The position numbers and the translations under genes were made by a program. The notes beneath the pieces were generated by a model. The model was given only the letters and a program-made list of their open reading frames with translations, had not been told where the DNA came from and did not search any database. From positions 1-64,000 of the forward strand of contig NZ_BAABBO010000023.1 of assembly GCF_039538005.1 (NCBI RefSeq): a stretch of 64,000 nt of DNA, given 5' to 3'. This stretch comes from Allohahella marinimesophila (lineage in GTDB: Bacteria; Pseudomonadota; Gammaproteobacteria; Pseudomonadales; Oleiphilaceae). Below are positions 35,340-44,465 of this stretch, in pieces; position 1 is the stretch's first letter; each line of letters begins with the position of its first letter.

Positions 35340-36464
35340 TTGACAGCACAGGTAGCACACTACACCAATCTCGACGACCGAATCAGCATTTGGGACGGCT
35401 GGAGAGGGATGGCGATCCTGCTGGTTCTGATCGATCATTTCGCCAATATTCCGTTCCTCAAGGAGGGGCGGATGGGTGTAGATGTGTTCTTCGTGCTGTC
35501 TGGCATGCTGATGAGCAAGATCCTGTTTGAAAAGCGAACCTCGCTGTCGACCTTTTACGTACGCAGGTTCAGCCGTATCATACCGCTGTATTGGCTATTT
35601 CTCCTGGTGCTGTTTGGCGCAGCGGCCATGGTGGGGCTGCCGTTCTCTATGGGCGAAGTGGTCGCCAACGTATTTTTCCTGCGAACCTATTTCCCTGGAG
35701 AACCACACATGTGGAATTCGGCTATTCCAGCCGAGCACCTCTGGTCGCTCAACGTCGAAGAACATGCCTATGTTCTGATGAGTCTGGTGACACTGATCTT
35801 CGCCGGGCTGCTCAAGCCTGCGCTTGCACTATTGGCCCTGGCAGGACTCTCCCTGCTGGCGGTAATGGGCTTTTATTTCGGCACTGACTACCCGAGGGAA
35901 ATCTACTTCATCCGTACCGAGACGGCGGTCTGTTTCGTCTTTCTTTCGGCTGCTTACAATCTGCTTAAAGCACATTACGGCATCAGGGTAAATCCCTGGG
36001 TGCCTGTCGTTACGCTCATGCTGGCGTTTGCCTGTTACAGCATGGATATTCCGAAGATCTTCAGACTCGCTGTAGCGCCTTTCCTGTTGGCGTTTACCAT
36101 CAATCATCTGCAGGAAATCGCGCCTTTCGCACGTCGCCTGCTGACCTTTGCCTGGTTGCGCTATCTGGGGCTCTGGTCATTCTCGATATATATCTGGCAG
36201 CAGCCGTTCTATATTTACAAGGAGTCGATCATCAAGACGGCGGAGCAAATGACCTCGAGTGACTTCTCTGATCCGATCATCGCTCTGGTCTCTGTCAGCA
36301 TCGCACTCATCACGGTGGCTGTTGGCATGGCGTCGTATTACTGGTACGAACAGCCCGTCAGAACCTGGATCAATACCCGTTATGCCCGCAAGCAGTCTGC
36401 ATTGCCCAAGGACGATTTTTTCCGACAGGCTGCAAGTGATCGGACGCCTGAGCTGAAACCATGA
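35340..36464 (+). CDS. Membrane acyltransferase (acyltransferase_3 / OafA-like)
   Basis: 374 residues with about ten membrane helices. The N-terminal block WDGWRGMAILLVLIDHF followed by GVDVFFVLSGMLM and FYVRRFSRIIPLYW is diagnostic of acyltransferase family 3, which O-acylates surface sugars. The start is TTG at 35340 behind AGGGAG. Its TGA overlaps the ATG of the next gene (ATGA), tying acylation to the glycosyltransferase. Confidence 0.88.
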   Translation: MTAQVAHYTNLDDRISIWDGWRGMAILLVLIDHFANIPFLKEGRMGVDVFFVLSGMLMSKILFEKRTSLSTFYVRRFSRIIPLYWLFLLVLFGAAAMVGLPFSMGEVVANVFFLRTYFPGEPHMWNSAIPAEHLWSLNVEEHAYVLMSLVTLIFAGLLKPALALLALAGLSLLAVMGFYFGTDYPREIYFIRTETAVCFVFLSAAYNLLKAHYGIRVNPWVPVVTLMLAFACYSMDIPKIFRLAVAPFLLAFTINHLQEIAPFARRLLTFAWLRYLGLWSFSIYIWQQPFYIYKESIIKTAEQMTSSDFSDPIIALVSVSIALITVAVGMASYYWYEQPVRTWINTRYARKQSALPKDDFFRQAASDRTPELKP

Positions 36465-38017
36465 ATGTGGTCGAAAGTCGCATTCTTTCCAGTGCTGTCT
36501 ACAGCACGATTGGTCTGCTTGCGCTGTTTGCACTCGTCTCCTTTGCCTTCTTTCCGGTAGATAGTCTCTGGGTGGACGAGACGAGTAGTTTGTTCTTTGC
36601 TTCGCAGCCATGGCCGACTTTCTGGTCAACGCTCTGGCTCAGCGAAGGCAATATGTCGCTGTATTATCTGGTCTTGAAGCTTTACCTCTACCTCGGCTTG
36701 AATTCGGAGTTCATGCTCCGCCTACCTTCCGCCGTGTTTGCACTGATCGGCGTGTTCTGGATTTACCGTTTTGTCCGAAAACAGGTGGGGCCGAACCATG
36801 CTTTTGCGGTGGCTGCACTGATCATCGTGAATCCGATGTTTATAAAGTATGCATGGGAAGCGCGCTCTTACAGCATGGTCTTCATGTTTGCCGCCTTCGC
36901 TATTCCCATGTTCTGGAACGCGGTCCGCAGCGGTTCAATGCACTACTTCGTCGGCTTTGGACTGTTGGCGGGCTTATCTCTGTATTCGCACATATTTCTG
37001 CTCTTGCTGTACGGCGCGCTCGGTCTATATCTGTTGCTCAACCTGATTCAGAAGGAAAACCGAACGGCGCGATTCAAGGGCGGTTTGCTAGCTTATATCC
37101 TGATGGTGCTGGTGGCTCTTCCCATCCTGGCCTTTTTCGGACTTCAGGCCAACAATGCTCCGAATGTGAACTGGATCGAACCCACGGGGCTCTCGGTCGT
37201 ATTTGAATTCTATGTCGATCAGATCACTGGCCGCTATACCTACGATTGGTACGCCAGAACGGCTGCCCTGGTGATTCTGTTTCTGCTGGGAGCTTGTGCC
37301 GCTTACGCAGTTTTTCTGCTCTGGGGTTACAGCGGCCCGAACTCACGCCCTCACCATCCGGCGCTGCAGCTGGCACGGTATCGTATGATGCTATGTTTCT
37401 GTGCAGGACTTCCGGTAGTCATTCTCGCGATTGCGGCAAAGGTGAAGCCGCTTTTTGTAGACCGTTACCTCATCTTCACACTGGCTGCGTTTGCGCCGCT
37501 CGTGGTGACTTTGTTGAGCATGCTACCGCGCCGTCTGGGGCAGGGGCTCTATGTGCTTCTTTTCGCAATGGGACTATTGGGTCTGCATAACCAGGCAGGT
37601 CGGCCGCAGTTCGAGTTCCGTGATCTCTACACCAAGTTGGCCCAGCACTGCGCTCAGGGCGACTCGGTATTATTCCCCAATCCTAGTGTGTACACGACCT
37701 TTGTCTATTACCAGGCAAGGATTGAGGGGCTTGCTGACTGCAAACTCAAACAGCAACCTACGATACTGACAGTCGATAACTTCTACCGCCGTGTGCTTAT
37801 CGAAGAAGTGCAGTGGCCCAGTGCGGATTCGGACAAGAACTTATGGGTAGTCTATTCGTCGGTAGGCAGTCCACTTCACTCAATCACAGGCCTGCTGCAC
37901 GAGAAGGTCCGTCATGAGCACGGCGTTACCCTGATTCACGACTCCAGCTTCCCCCTGCGAACCAACCTGTTAGGCTTGCACGCCCGGCCGACTGAGGCGG
38001 TGGAAGCGAAGCAGTGA
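36461..38017 (+). CDS. GT-C family membrane glycosyltransferase (GT39/ArnT-like)
   Basis: 518 residues, roughly ten or more membrane helices and a soluble C-terminal domain. The first periplasmic loop has DSLWVDETSS, in the position of the acidic motif of lipid-donor glycosyltransferases (PMT/ArnT). KYAWEARSYSMVFMF is another conserved block. It would use a polyprenyl-phosphate sugar as donor on the periplasmic side; given the neighbours, arabinofuranose is a plausible donor sugar. The acceptor (LPS, pilin or polysaccharide) is unknown. Confidence 0.82.
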   Translation: MNVVESRILSSAVYSTIGLLALFALVSFAFFPVDSLWVDETSSLFFASQPWPTFWSTLWLSEGNMSLYYLVLKLYLYLGLNSEFMLRLPSAVFALIGVFWIYRFVRKQVGPNHAFAVAALIIVNPMFIKYAWEARSYSMVFMFAAFAIPMFWNAVRSGSMHYFVGFGLLAGLSLYSHIFLLLLYGALGLYLLLNLIQKENRTARFKGGLLAYILMVLVALPILAFFGLQANNAPNVNWIEPTGLSVVFEFYVDQITGRYTYDWYARTAALVILFLLGACAAYAVFLLWGYSGPNSRPHHPALQLARYRMMLCFCAGLPVVILAIAAKVKPLFVDRYLIFTLAAFAPLVVTLLSMLPRRLGQGLYVLLFAMGLLGLHNQAGRPQFEFRDLYTKLAQHCAQGDSVLFPNPSVYTTFVYYQARIEGLADCKLKQQPTILTVDNFYRRVLIEEVQWPSADSDKNLWVVYSSVGSPLHSITGLLHEKVRHEHGVTLIHDSSFPLRTNLLGLHARPTEAVEAKQ

Positions 38018-38088
38018 GCATGATCTCAGCGAAGGAATGGTGACGCGCCCTGCCTGATGCAGTTTCGTCAGCGCGTACCATCTCCCCG

Positions 38089-38115
38089 GCACTAGCCCCT
38101 CAGAAAGGCTAGTGC
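38089..38115. terminator. Hairpin between convergent operons (first)
   Basis: GCACTAGCC at 38089-38097 pairs with GGCTAGTGC at 38107-38115 over a nine-base loop. There is no T run on either side. It lies between the converging GT-C gene and prsT, and probably helps end transcription from one or both sides. Confidence 0.45.
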
Positions 38116-38124
38116 TCAATTGCA

Positions 38125-38156
38125 AGCGGCTGCAGATGGTTATGACTGCAGCCGCT
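38125..38156. terminator. Hairpin between convergent operons (second)
   Basis: An 11-base perfect stem: the arm at 38125-38135 (core GCGGCTGCAG) pairs with 38146-38156 around a ten-base loop. It sits 12 bases before the prsT stop. Like the first hairpin it has no T run, so this would be a weak or factor-aided terminator. Confidence 0.45.
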
Positions 38157-38167
38157 GCACTATCCCC

Positions 38168-40903
38168 TTACGAGCTTTTGGCAGAAGCCGCCCTGGCATC
38201 TTCGAGATGCTTCTTCAGCTCTTCATTCTCCGGCTCGGCTTCTACAGCCTTTTCCAGGATCTCTATGGCTTTGGCTGTCTCATCAGTTTGCTGAAGCAGG
38301 ACGAGCGCGTAGGTATCCGCAATTGCGCTGTTGTCAGGTCGCAGGCGATAAGCTTCAGCCGCCGCCTCCAGCGCACGTTCATCCTTGCGCTCGTAGTAGA
38401 GCCAGGCCAGGTTATTTAGAGCGACGGCATCAGCCGGACGGGATTGACGGATCTTCTCATACAGTTCGATGGCTTCATCATTCATGCCGGCTGCCTGATA
38501 GCCCATAGCCAGCAGAGTAGAGGCTTGCGGGCTGTCTGGATTGATTTCAAGCCATTGCTTCAGGGGTTCAAGCGACTTGACGGTCGAGTTTGCCTCACGC
38601 AGTGCCCGATGCATCTTGATGGCCAGGGTCTGGCTGGGCGCACGCAGCCAGGCCTTCTGATAGACGCCAACAGCTTTCTCAAAATTTTCCTTGCTGAAGT
38701 AGTAGTCGCCAAGAAACTCGAAGGCGATCGGCTGTTGGGGATACTTTCGATTGATTCTGCTCAACTGATCGAAGCCTGCTTTCTCATCACCGGCGCTCAA
38801 TTCAACCTTGGCCCTGAGAAGCTGTGCTTCAGGCGAAGACGGAAAGCTTGAGCCGACCGAGTCGGCCAGTTTCCTTGCCTGATCCAGTCGCTTGGCCTGA
38901 ATAAGCAAGGGAATTTCGGTTTCCGCCAGCAGCAACTCAAGTCCTTCAACGGCAGAAGGGTCGGCGCCGGATTCGCGTGCCCGGTTCAGGAAGCCACGGG
39001 CGTCCTTGAACTGGTTGGTCCGGCCATAATACTCCGCCAGCACAAGACTGGGTGCAGCAGCAGAATTCTGCTCAGCCACAGTCCGCAGGAATTCGATACC
39101 ATCTTCCAGCTTTTCCTGCCGTGACGACAGATCGAGGTAGCTTCGAATCATCATCATGTTGGCCGGCATGTTCTGCACGCCAGCCCTGGCTTCTGCCAAT
39201 GCCAGGGCATCCTCTTCCTGAGACAGATAGAGGCGTATCAAATTGAAGTAGGGCGTTGCCAGTTTTTCATTGGATTTTTTCGCTTTTTCAAAAGCTCTGA
39301 TGGCGTCCTGTTTCTTGTCCTGTTGCATGAGGAGCGCACCTTCGGCATTGAAAGCGAGTGCACTATCAGGGCTGCGTCGCTTCCAGGCTGCTATTGCTTT
39401 CTCCGCCTTGGACCAGTCTTTCTGGCTCGCATGCACGGCCACGATCATCGAGCGAATCTTTTCCTGATTGGGCGCTCGAACAATAGCCTGTTCAAGGGCT
39501 TCAAGCGCTTCATCCGGTTTACCTTCCCTGAGCAAGGCCTTGGTCAGTTGCTCGAGGATCCCGACATTGCCCTCGTCCAGCGCCAGCGCCTTCTTCAACG
39601 CTTCGATACCGGCAGTGAGGTTGCCGGTGGCTATTTCTGCCATACCGAAAATTGAAAGATTGTCACTGGTCTCCTGGGGCAGGCCGCTCATCAGCGCTTT
39701 TGCCGCTTCAGGCTCTTTCATATGAAGCTTGGTTTCGGCCATGACACGTGATACGACGTCGTTGACGTTGTCACCACCATACTGACTGAGGTACATGTCG
39801 GCCATGGCCCACTCACCCTGCTGGAACTTCACGATGCCAAGCATGATGCCAGCCTGCTTATGCCCGGGTGCAGACTCCAGAATGCTCAGGAGCAAACCTT
39901 CGGCCTTATCCAGGTCATTGGCCTGAATGGCCTCGAGCGCCTGTTCGTAATTTGAGCGAATATTGCCCGGGCCTGACTTGTCCAGAATTTCCTGATAGGT
40001 AAAGGCTTCGGCGAATTTACTTTGCGCGCGTAACGCCTCGACGAGTTGAGAGATGGTCTGGAACTTCTGCATCGTCATGACATCGTACTGGCCGATTTTT
40101 TCCAGTGCCTTGATATAGGCTGTTTCGGCCTCGGCAAATCTGTTCTGCGCAGCAGCGAGTTGGGCTTTCCACAGCCAGAGCTCCGAAGATTCAGCCTGGA
40201 TGGTTTCGGCCTTCGTTATAGCCTCATTGGCGGCGCCCATATCCTCCTTGATGAACGAGACCTTCGAAAGGCCAATATAGGCGTCGATGCTGGCCGCGTC
40301 CTGTTCCATGGCCTGGCGATAGAAGGCCTCGGCGTCCGTGAGTTCACGTCGGGCTAGCGCAAGATTACCGCGTAACACGAGCGCAGCGGCTTGTTGCTCG
40401 GCACTAGGCTCTTGCAGTTCGTCGAGCGCCTGCGTGGCTGCATTGATATCCCCCAGTAACATCTGGGTGCTGGCCATGCCTAGCCGGGCAGTGTTCATGT
40501 CTGCCTGAGTGGCCTCTATCTTCACCACACCGGGCTGAGCTTTGGCCTCATCGCTGCCAAGTATTTCCTGATAAACCTGAAGCGCCTGACGCGCATCGCC
40601 GGTCGTGAGCAGGGCATCGGCCATGAGCAGATATGGTTCAGGTTCGGCGGGCAGCAATTTTCGTGCATTCTGCGCTTCGAGCATCGCAGCCTTGAGCTGC
40701 CCCTGGTTCATGAAGAAACTGGCCTGGTCGATATGGCTCGAGAACTGAATCTGTGCGCGTTTCAGCGCTTTTTCTTCATTACTCTCACATCCTGCAAACA
40801 CCAGAATCAAGAATGATGCGAGACAGACTTTCAGCGCTCTGCGACCGGCTGTATGGCCATATACCCTGGCCGTAAAATTCCTTTCGTCGTACTTGTGCTT
40901 CAT
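38168..40903 (-). CDS. prsT: PEP-CTERM system TPR-repeat lipoprotein PrsT
   Basis: 911-residue lipoprotein made almost wholly of TPR repeats. The lipobox is LVFAGC with the lipidated cysteine at residue 39, followed by tandem helix pairs to the end (for example AMLEAQNARKLLPAEPEPYLLMADALL, AEAFYRQAMEQDAASIDAYIGLSK). Length and layout match the PrsT family that accompanies exosortase/exopolysaccharide systems. AGGGCG lies nine bases before the ATG. It follows prsR by 28 bases. It probably scaffolds an envelope export or assembly complex; no exosortase or polysaccharide-export gene is in the window. Confidence 0.85.
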   Translation of the reverse strand: MKHKYDERNFTARVYGHTAGRRALKVCLASFLILVFAGCESNEEKALKRAQIQFSSHIDQASFFMNQGQLKAAMLEAQNARKLLPAEPEPYLLMADALLTTGDARQALQVYQEILGSDEAKAQPGVVKIEATQADMNTARLGMASTQMLLGDINAATQALDELQEPSAEQQAAALVLRGNLALARRELTDAEAFYRQAMEQDAASIDAYIGLSKVSFIKEDMGAANEAITKAETIQAESSELWLWKAQLAAAQNRFAEAETAYIKALEKIGQYDVMTMQKFQTISQLVEALRAQSKFAEAFTYQEILDKSGPGNIRSNYEQALEAIQANDLDKAEGLLLSILESAPGHKQAGIMLGIVKFQQGEWAMADMYLSQYGGDNVNDVVSRVMAETKLHMKEPEAAKALMSGLPQETSDNLSIFGMAEIATGNLTAGIEALKKALALDEGNVGILEQLTKALLREGKPDEALEALEQAIVRAPNQEKIRSMIVAVHASQKDWSKAEKAIAAWKRRSPDSALAFNAEGALLMQQDKKQDAIRAFEKAKKSNEKLATPYFNLIRLYLSQEEDALALAEARAGVQNMPANMMMIRSYLDLSSRQEKLEDGIEFLRTVAEQNSAAAPSLVLAEYYGRTNQFKDARGFLNRARESGADPSAVEGLELLLAETEIPLLIQAKRLDQARKLADSVGSSFPSSPEAQLLRAKVELSAGDEKAGFDQLSRINRKYPQQPIAFEFLGDYYFSKENFEKAVGVYQKAWLRAPSQTLAIKMHRALREANSTVKSLEPLKQWLEINPDSPQASTLLAMGYQAAGMNDEAIELYEKIRQSRPADAVALNNLAWLYYERKDERALEAAAEAYRLRPDNSAIADTYALVLLQQTDETAKAIEILEKAVEAEPENEELKKHLEDARAASAKSS

Positions 40904-40931
40904 AAATATACGCCCTGCGAGATGGCAGATC

Positions 40932-42293
40932 TCAGTTGGATTGGGTGTGGATGTTGTACTTATCCGTCATATTGTAAAGTGTTGGACGGGTCACGCCCAG
41001 TAAGCGCGAGGCCTGCGCCATGTTGTGTCCCGAGAGCTCCAGTGCGTGGACAATCGCGTTCTTTTCCGCAGTTTCCCGAACCTGGCGGAGATTCAGTGCA
41101 TCGGTCGAGCCAGCTTCATGTTCGCTCAGCTCCAGATCCGAGGCCTGAATCTTCTTACCATCGGCCATGATGACTGCGCGCTTGATCTTGTTGATGAGTT
41201 CCCTGACGTTACCGGGCCATTTATGGTTCTGAATCGCGAGAACCGCTCCGCTCGAGAGCGTCATGTTGGGCTTGTCCATCGACTTGCAATATTGCTCAAG
41301 CAGGTATTTGGCAATGACGACCGCATCACCACTACGTTCCCGCAATGGCGGCGTACGCAGGGTAATTTCGCTCACACGATAGAACAGATCCTCCCGGAAT
41401 CTGCCCTCACTGATCAGCGTCTGGATATTCTGGTGGGTGGCGCAGACCACTCTGACGTCGACAGGAATTTCCTTCATGCCACCGACGCGCTCAATGACGC
41501 GTTCTTGCAAAAATCGCAGTAATTTAGCCTGCAGTGGCATTGGCATGTCGCCAATCTCGTCGAGGAAGAGCGTGCCGCCATCGGCCTGTTCGACCTTGCC
41601 CTTTTTCTGCGCGCTGGCGCCGGTAAAAGCGCCTTTTTCGTAGCCGAACAACTCACTTTCCAGCAGGTTTTCCGGGATAGCTGCGCAGTTGATGGCCTGA
41701 AAGGTGTTGCCCGCGCGACTGCTGAGCTGATGGATGGCCTTGGCAAGGACCTCCTTGCCCGTACCCGTCTCGCCAAGGATGAGGGTAGTGACGTCTGCCG
41801 GCGCAATTTTTTCCACAGTTCGACAGATTTCCAGCATTTGCGGACTGGAGGCCACAATGCCCTTGAGACTGGACGCGCTATGGCGCTGCTGTTTCTCCTC
41901 GTGTTCGCGTTCGAGCGAATACAGGCGGAATGCTCGCTCGACAACAAAAGCCAGAATGTCGCCATCCAGCGGCTTCTGATAGAAATCACTGGCACCATTG
42001 GCAATGGCCGTAACAGCGTTTTCACGCTCCTCGCGTCCTGTCACCACAATGATGCGGGTAGAGGGGGCCAGTTGCAGAAGGTCATGCAGAAGCTGAAAGC
42101 CTACCGTGGAGCCACCGGGATCTGGCGGCAGCCCGAGATCGAGCGTAATGACCTGTGGCTCGTGCCGGCGTAGAGCAGCGATCGCAGTTTCGTGATCCTG
42201 GGCGAGAATGACCTCGACATCTTCCGCAAAGCACCAGCGCATCTGGCTCTGCAGTCCTGGATCGTCTTCAATGATCAGCAATTTTTTCTGCAT
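40932..42293 (-). CDS. prsR: Sigma-54-dependent response regulator PrsR
   Basis: 453 residues. Receiver domain: LLIIEDDPGLQ, phospho-Asp in VITLDLGLPPDPGG, VVTGREER, YQKPLD. AAA+ domain: GETGTGKE Walker A, ELFGYEKGAFTGA (the sigma-54 contact loop), LFLDEIGDMP Walker B, and the arginine finger region LFYRVSEITLRTPPLRER. C-terminal Fis-type helix-turn-helix: NMAQASRLLGVTRPTLYN. The length and two-proline receiver signature fit the PEP-CTERM-box regulator family. It would activate RpoN promoters; I found no convincing -24/-12 site in the window. Upstream prsK is its probable kinase. Confidence 0.9.
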   Translation of the reverse strand: MQKKLLIIEDDPGLQSQMRWCFAEDVEVILAQDHETAIAALRRHEPQVITLDLGLPPDPGGSTVGFQLLHDLLQLAPSTRIIVVTGREERENAVTAIANGASDFYQKPLDGDILAFVVERAFRLYSLEREHEEKQQRHSASSLKGIVASSPQMLEICRTVEKIAPADVTTLILGETGTGKEVLAKAIHQLSSRAGNTFQAINCAAIPENLLESELFGYEKGAFTGASAQKKGKVEQADGGTLFLDEIGDMPMPLQAKLLRFLQERVIERVGGMKEIPVDVRVVCATHQNIQTLISEGRFREDLFYRVSEITLRTPPLRERSGDAVVIAKYLLEQYCKSMDKPNMTLSSGAVLAIQNHKWPGNVRELINKIKRAVIMADGKKIQASDLELSEHEAGSTDALNLRQVRETAEKNAIVHALELSGHNMAQASRLLGVTRPTLYNMTDKYNIHTQSN

Positions 42294-42352
42294 TGGATTC
42301 TCTTTTCCTGATGTTCAGCAGCTTACAGCATAGTCAGAGTTGGAGGCCATGC

Positions 42353-44416
42353 TCAGATTGGGTCGACTGCCGGTAGTTTGAGCGTGAAACAACTGCCGAC
42401 TCCAATCTCGCTGGTGACGTCGATTGCGCCCCCCAGTTTGCGAACATATTCCTTGCTCTGATATACGCCGATGCCCATGCCGGTAAGGCCTTTAGTGCTT
42501 TCGAAGGGCTTGAACAGCTGCGTCTTGATGAACTCGTCGCTCATCCCTGTGCCAGTATCCTGAATGAAAATAACGATCCAGCCGGGGCTTTGTTTGAGAG
42601 ATACGATGATTTCGCCATTCTTGGCTGTCGCATCCTGTGCGTTGTGCAACAGATGAACGAAGACCGCCAGCAGCTTCTCCCGATCCGCCTGTATATACAG
42701 GCTGGTTTCGGGGCCATCGAGTTTGGGGTGCGGCTGCCGCCTGGAGACCTGTTCAATGGCCTGGGTGATCAGAGCGGCAACATCGATACGCACTACGGTA
42801 TCCCTGCTGACAGGATTACGAATCTGTTGTAGCAGATTGTTCATCTTCCCCAACGCATGTTCGGACGTCTGAATCATGTCATCTATGAACTGTGGGTTAT
42901 GACGATGTTTGGCGGCATTCTTCACCAGCAGAGAGAGCTGCGCGATGATGGTCTTCAGATCGTGGATGAGAAAGGCAGATGTCCGGTTCACAGCATCGAA
43001 CTGCTTGGCTTCCGACAGATCATCCTGGGCTTCGAGCATGGCCAGATAACTGCCCGCCTGGCGAGCGACTGTCTTCAACAGGTCGTAATTCTCCCAGTTG
43101 AGGTCGACATGCATATCGGCCTTGAGTACCAGTACGAAGCCAAACAGTTGTTCTCTAACATAGAGTGGGACCACGAGCCAGCCCTTGGGATACTGCTCCA
43201 ACGGGCTGGGGAGTTCCATCAGGTTGTACAGTGTGGGGTCATCACGGTATTCATTCAGGTTCACGATCCATTCGTTCTGGGTCATGTAATCGATGAGTTC
43301 CGAGGTCACATCGATCTGGTGGTGGCGGAGACGCTGACAGTTCCAGGCCGCCTGCTGCGCGTAGTGGTTGTGCTCATCCCTGAGCCAGAGCGCGCCAGCG
43401 CTGCTATGCACCAGTGAGCAGATGATTCTGACGACTGACTGACTGAGGTCCGGGTCCGAGTCGAAGGTCGTGAGGTCACGTGTTACCTTCAACCACTCTT
43501 CACGGTAGTCATATTTGTAGTTGAAAAAATGCCGTGTCACGAAGACCAGCAGGCGCGCGCGGATGCGATGAGAACTGCCGGCGATGATCAGCAGCAGGGT
43601 GAAGAAGAACAGCAGTGTGATCAGGACGGCCTTGGACCAGGTGCCGCCGAGGGCATTGATATAATAACCGCCAATCGCCATCAGCATGAGATAGAGGGCG
43701 GTGAAGACGATGACAGAGGTATGAAACACCATCTTGCGCGAAATACGCACGTCGAACTTGTTACGTCCTCTGGCGACCAGAGCCACCCCAAACAGTGGAC
43801 TGCTCAGCAGGTTGACTGCGCCACGAGCCTTCCAGAGTGCCGGTGAAATGCGGCTGAACAGAATGGCGTCGGCGTAAAGGAAAAAGTCATAGGCGAAGAT
43901 GGCGCCAGCGCCAATGCAGAGGTATTTGGTATGGTTCATCGCATTCTGGTCACTGTTACGCCAGAGCTGCTCAACAAGTACAAGTCCGCCAATCGCGACA
44001 AGAACCTGACCGACCGGTACCAGGGCGGTTGGAATGAGTTCCGGTGCTTCCGCCAGCCTCGCGATGGCATCGGCTCCCAGGGTGCCTAACAGTAACAGCA
44101 GCCCGAGCAGGAACCAGCTCAGAACGTTGGCACCACCTTTGCGGATATTTCGAACGCTTACGCCCAGGATAACTGACAGTAGCGCGATCCAGGCGCCATT
44201 GCGGATAATTTCAAGACCGTAGCGGTATTCGTAAGCAGGCTCGCCACTCACTGCCTGGGAGGTCAGCACCATCAGCCAGACACTATTGAACAGCAGGGCC
44301 AGAAGCAGCGCCTTGTCGGCTCTCGTAGAGAGAGGACGCGAGACCAGCAGCCCGAAAATAAAAAGATAGGCCATGGCGGCCATGGCCAAGGTGACGGAGG
44401 CGAAATCTATGGTCAT
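42353..44416 (-). CDS. prsK: Membrane sensor histidine kinase PrsK
   Basis: About 687 residues. Roughly nine membrane helices fill the N-terminal half, then a GAF-like sensor (about residues 320-460: AGALWLRDEHNHYAQ, LEQYPKGWLVVPLYVREQLFGFVLVL), an H-box SAFLIHDLKTIIAQLSL, and an HATPase domain with LLHNAQDAT (N box), DTGTGMSD and GMGIGVYQSKEYV. This is the PrsK architecture. The ATG at 44416 is preferred; a GTG at 44431 is possible. It is first in prsK-prsR-prsT, with 59 bases to prsR. In other bacteria PrsK/PrsR with RpoN control exopolysaccharide and PEP-CTERM proteins; here the regulon is unknown. Confidence 0.88.
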   Translation of the reverse strand: MTIDFASVTLAMAAMAYLFIFGLLVSRPLSTRADKALLLALLFNSVWLMVLTSQAVSGEPAYEYRYGLEIIRNGAWIALLSVILGVSVRNIRKGGANVLSWFLLGLLLLLGTLGADAIARLAEAPELIPTALVPVGQVLVAIGGLVLVEQLWRNSDQNAMNHTKYLCIGAGAIFAYDFFLYADAILFSRISPALWKARGAVNLLSSPLFGVALVARGRNKFDVRISRKMVFHTSVIVFTALYLMLMAIGGYYINALGGTWSKAVLITLLFFFTLLLIIAGSSHRIRARLLVFVTRHFFNYKYDYREEWLKVTRDLTTFDSDPDLSQSVVRIICSLVHSSAGALWLRDEHNHYAQQAAWNCQRLRHHQIDVTSELIDYMTQNEWIVNLNEYRDDPTLYNLMELPSPLEQYPKGWLVVPLYVREQLFGFVLVLKADMHVDLNWENYDLLKTVARQAGSYLAMLEAQDDLSEAKQFDAVNRTSAFLIHDLKTIIAQLSLLVKNAAKHRHNPQFIDDMIQTSEHALGKMNNLLQQIRNPVSRDTVVRIDVAALITQAIEQVSRRQPHPKLDGPETSLYIQADREKLLAVFVHLLHNAQDATAKNGEIIVSLKQSPGWIVIFIQDTGTGMSDEFIKTQLFKPFESTKGLTGMGIGVYQSKEYVRKLGGAIDVTSEIGVGSCFTLKLPAVDPI

Positions 44417-44465
44417 GATGGCGTCACGCACGGCTGGCTCACGGCGCGTGGCCGTGGGGACTGAA

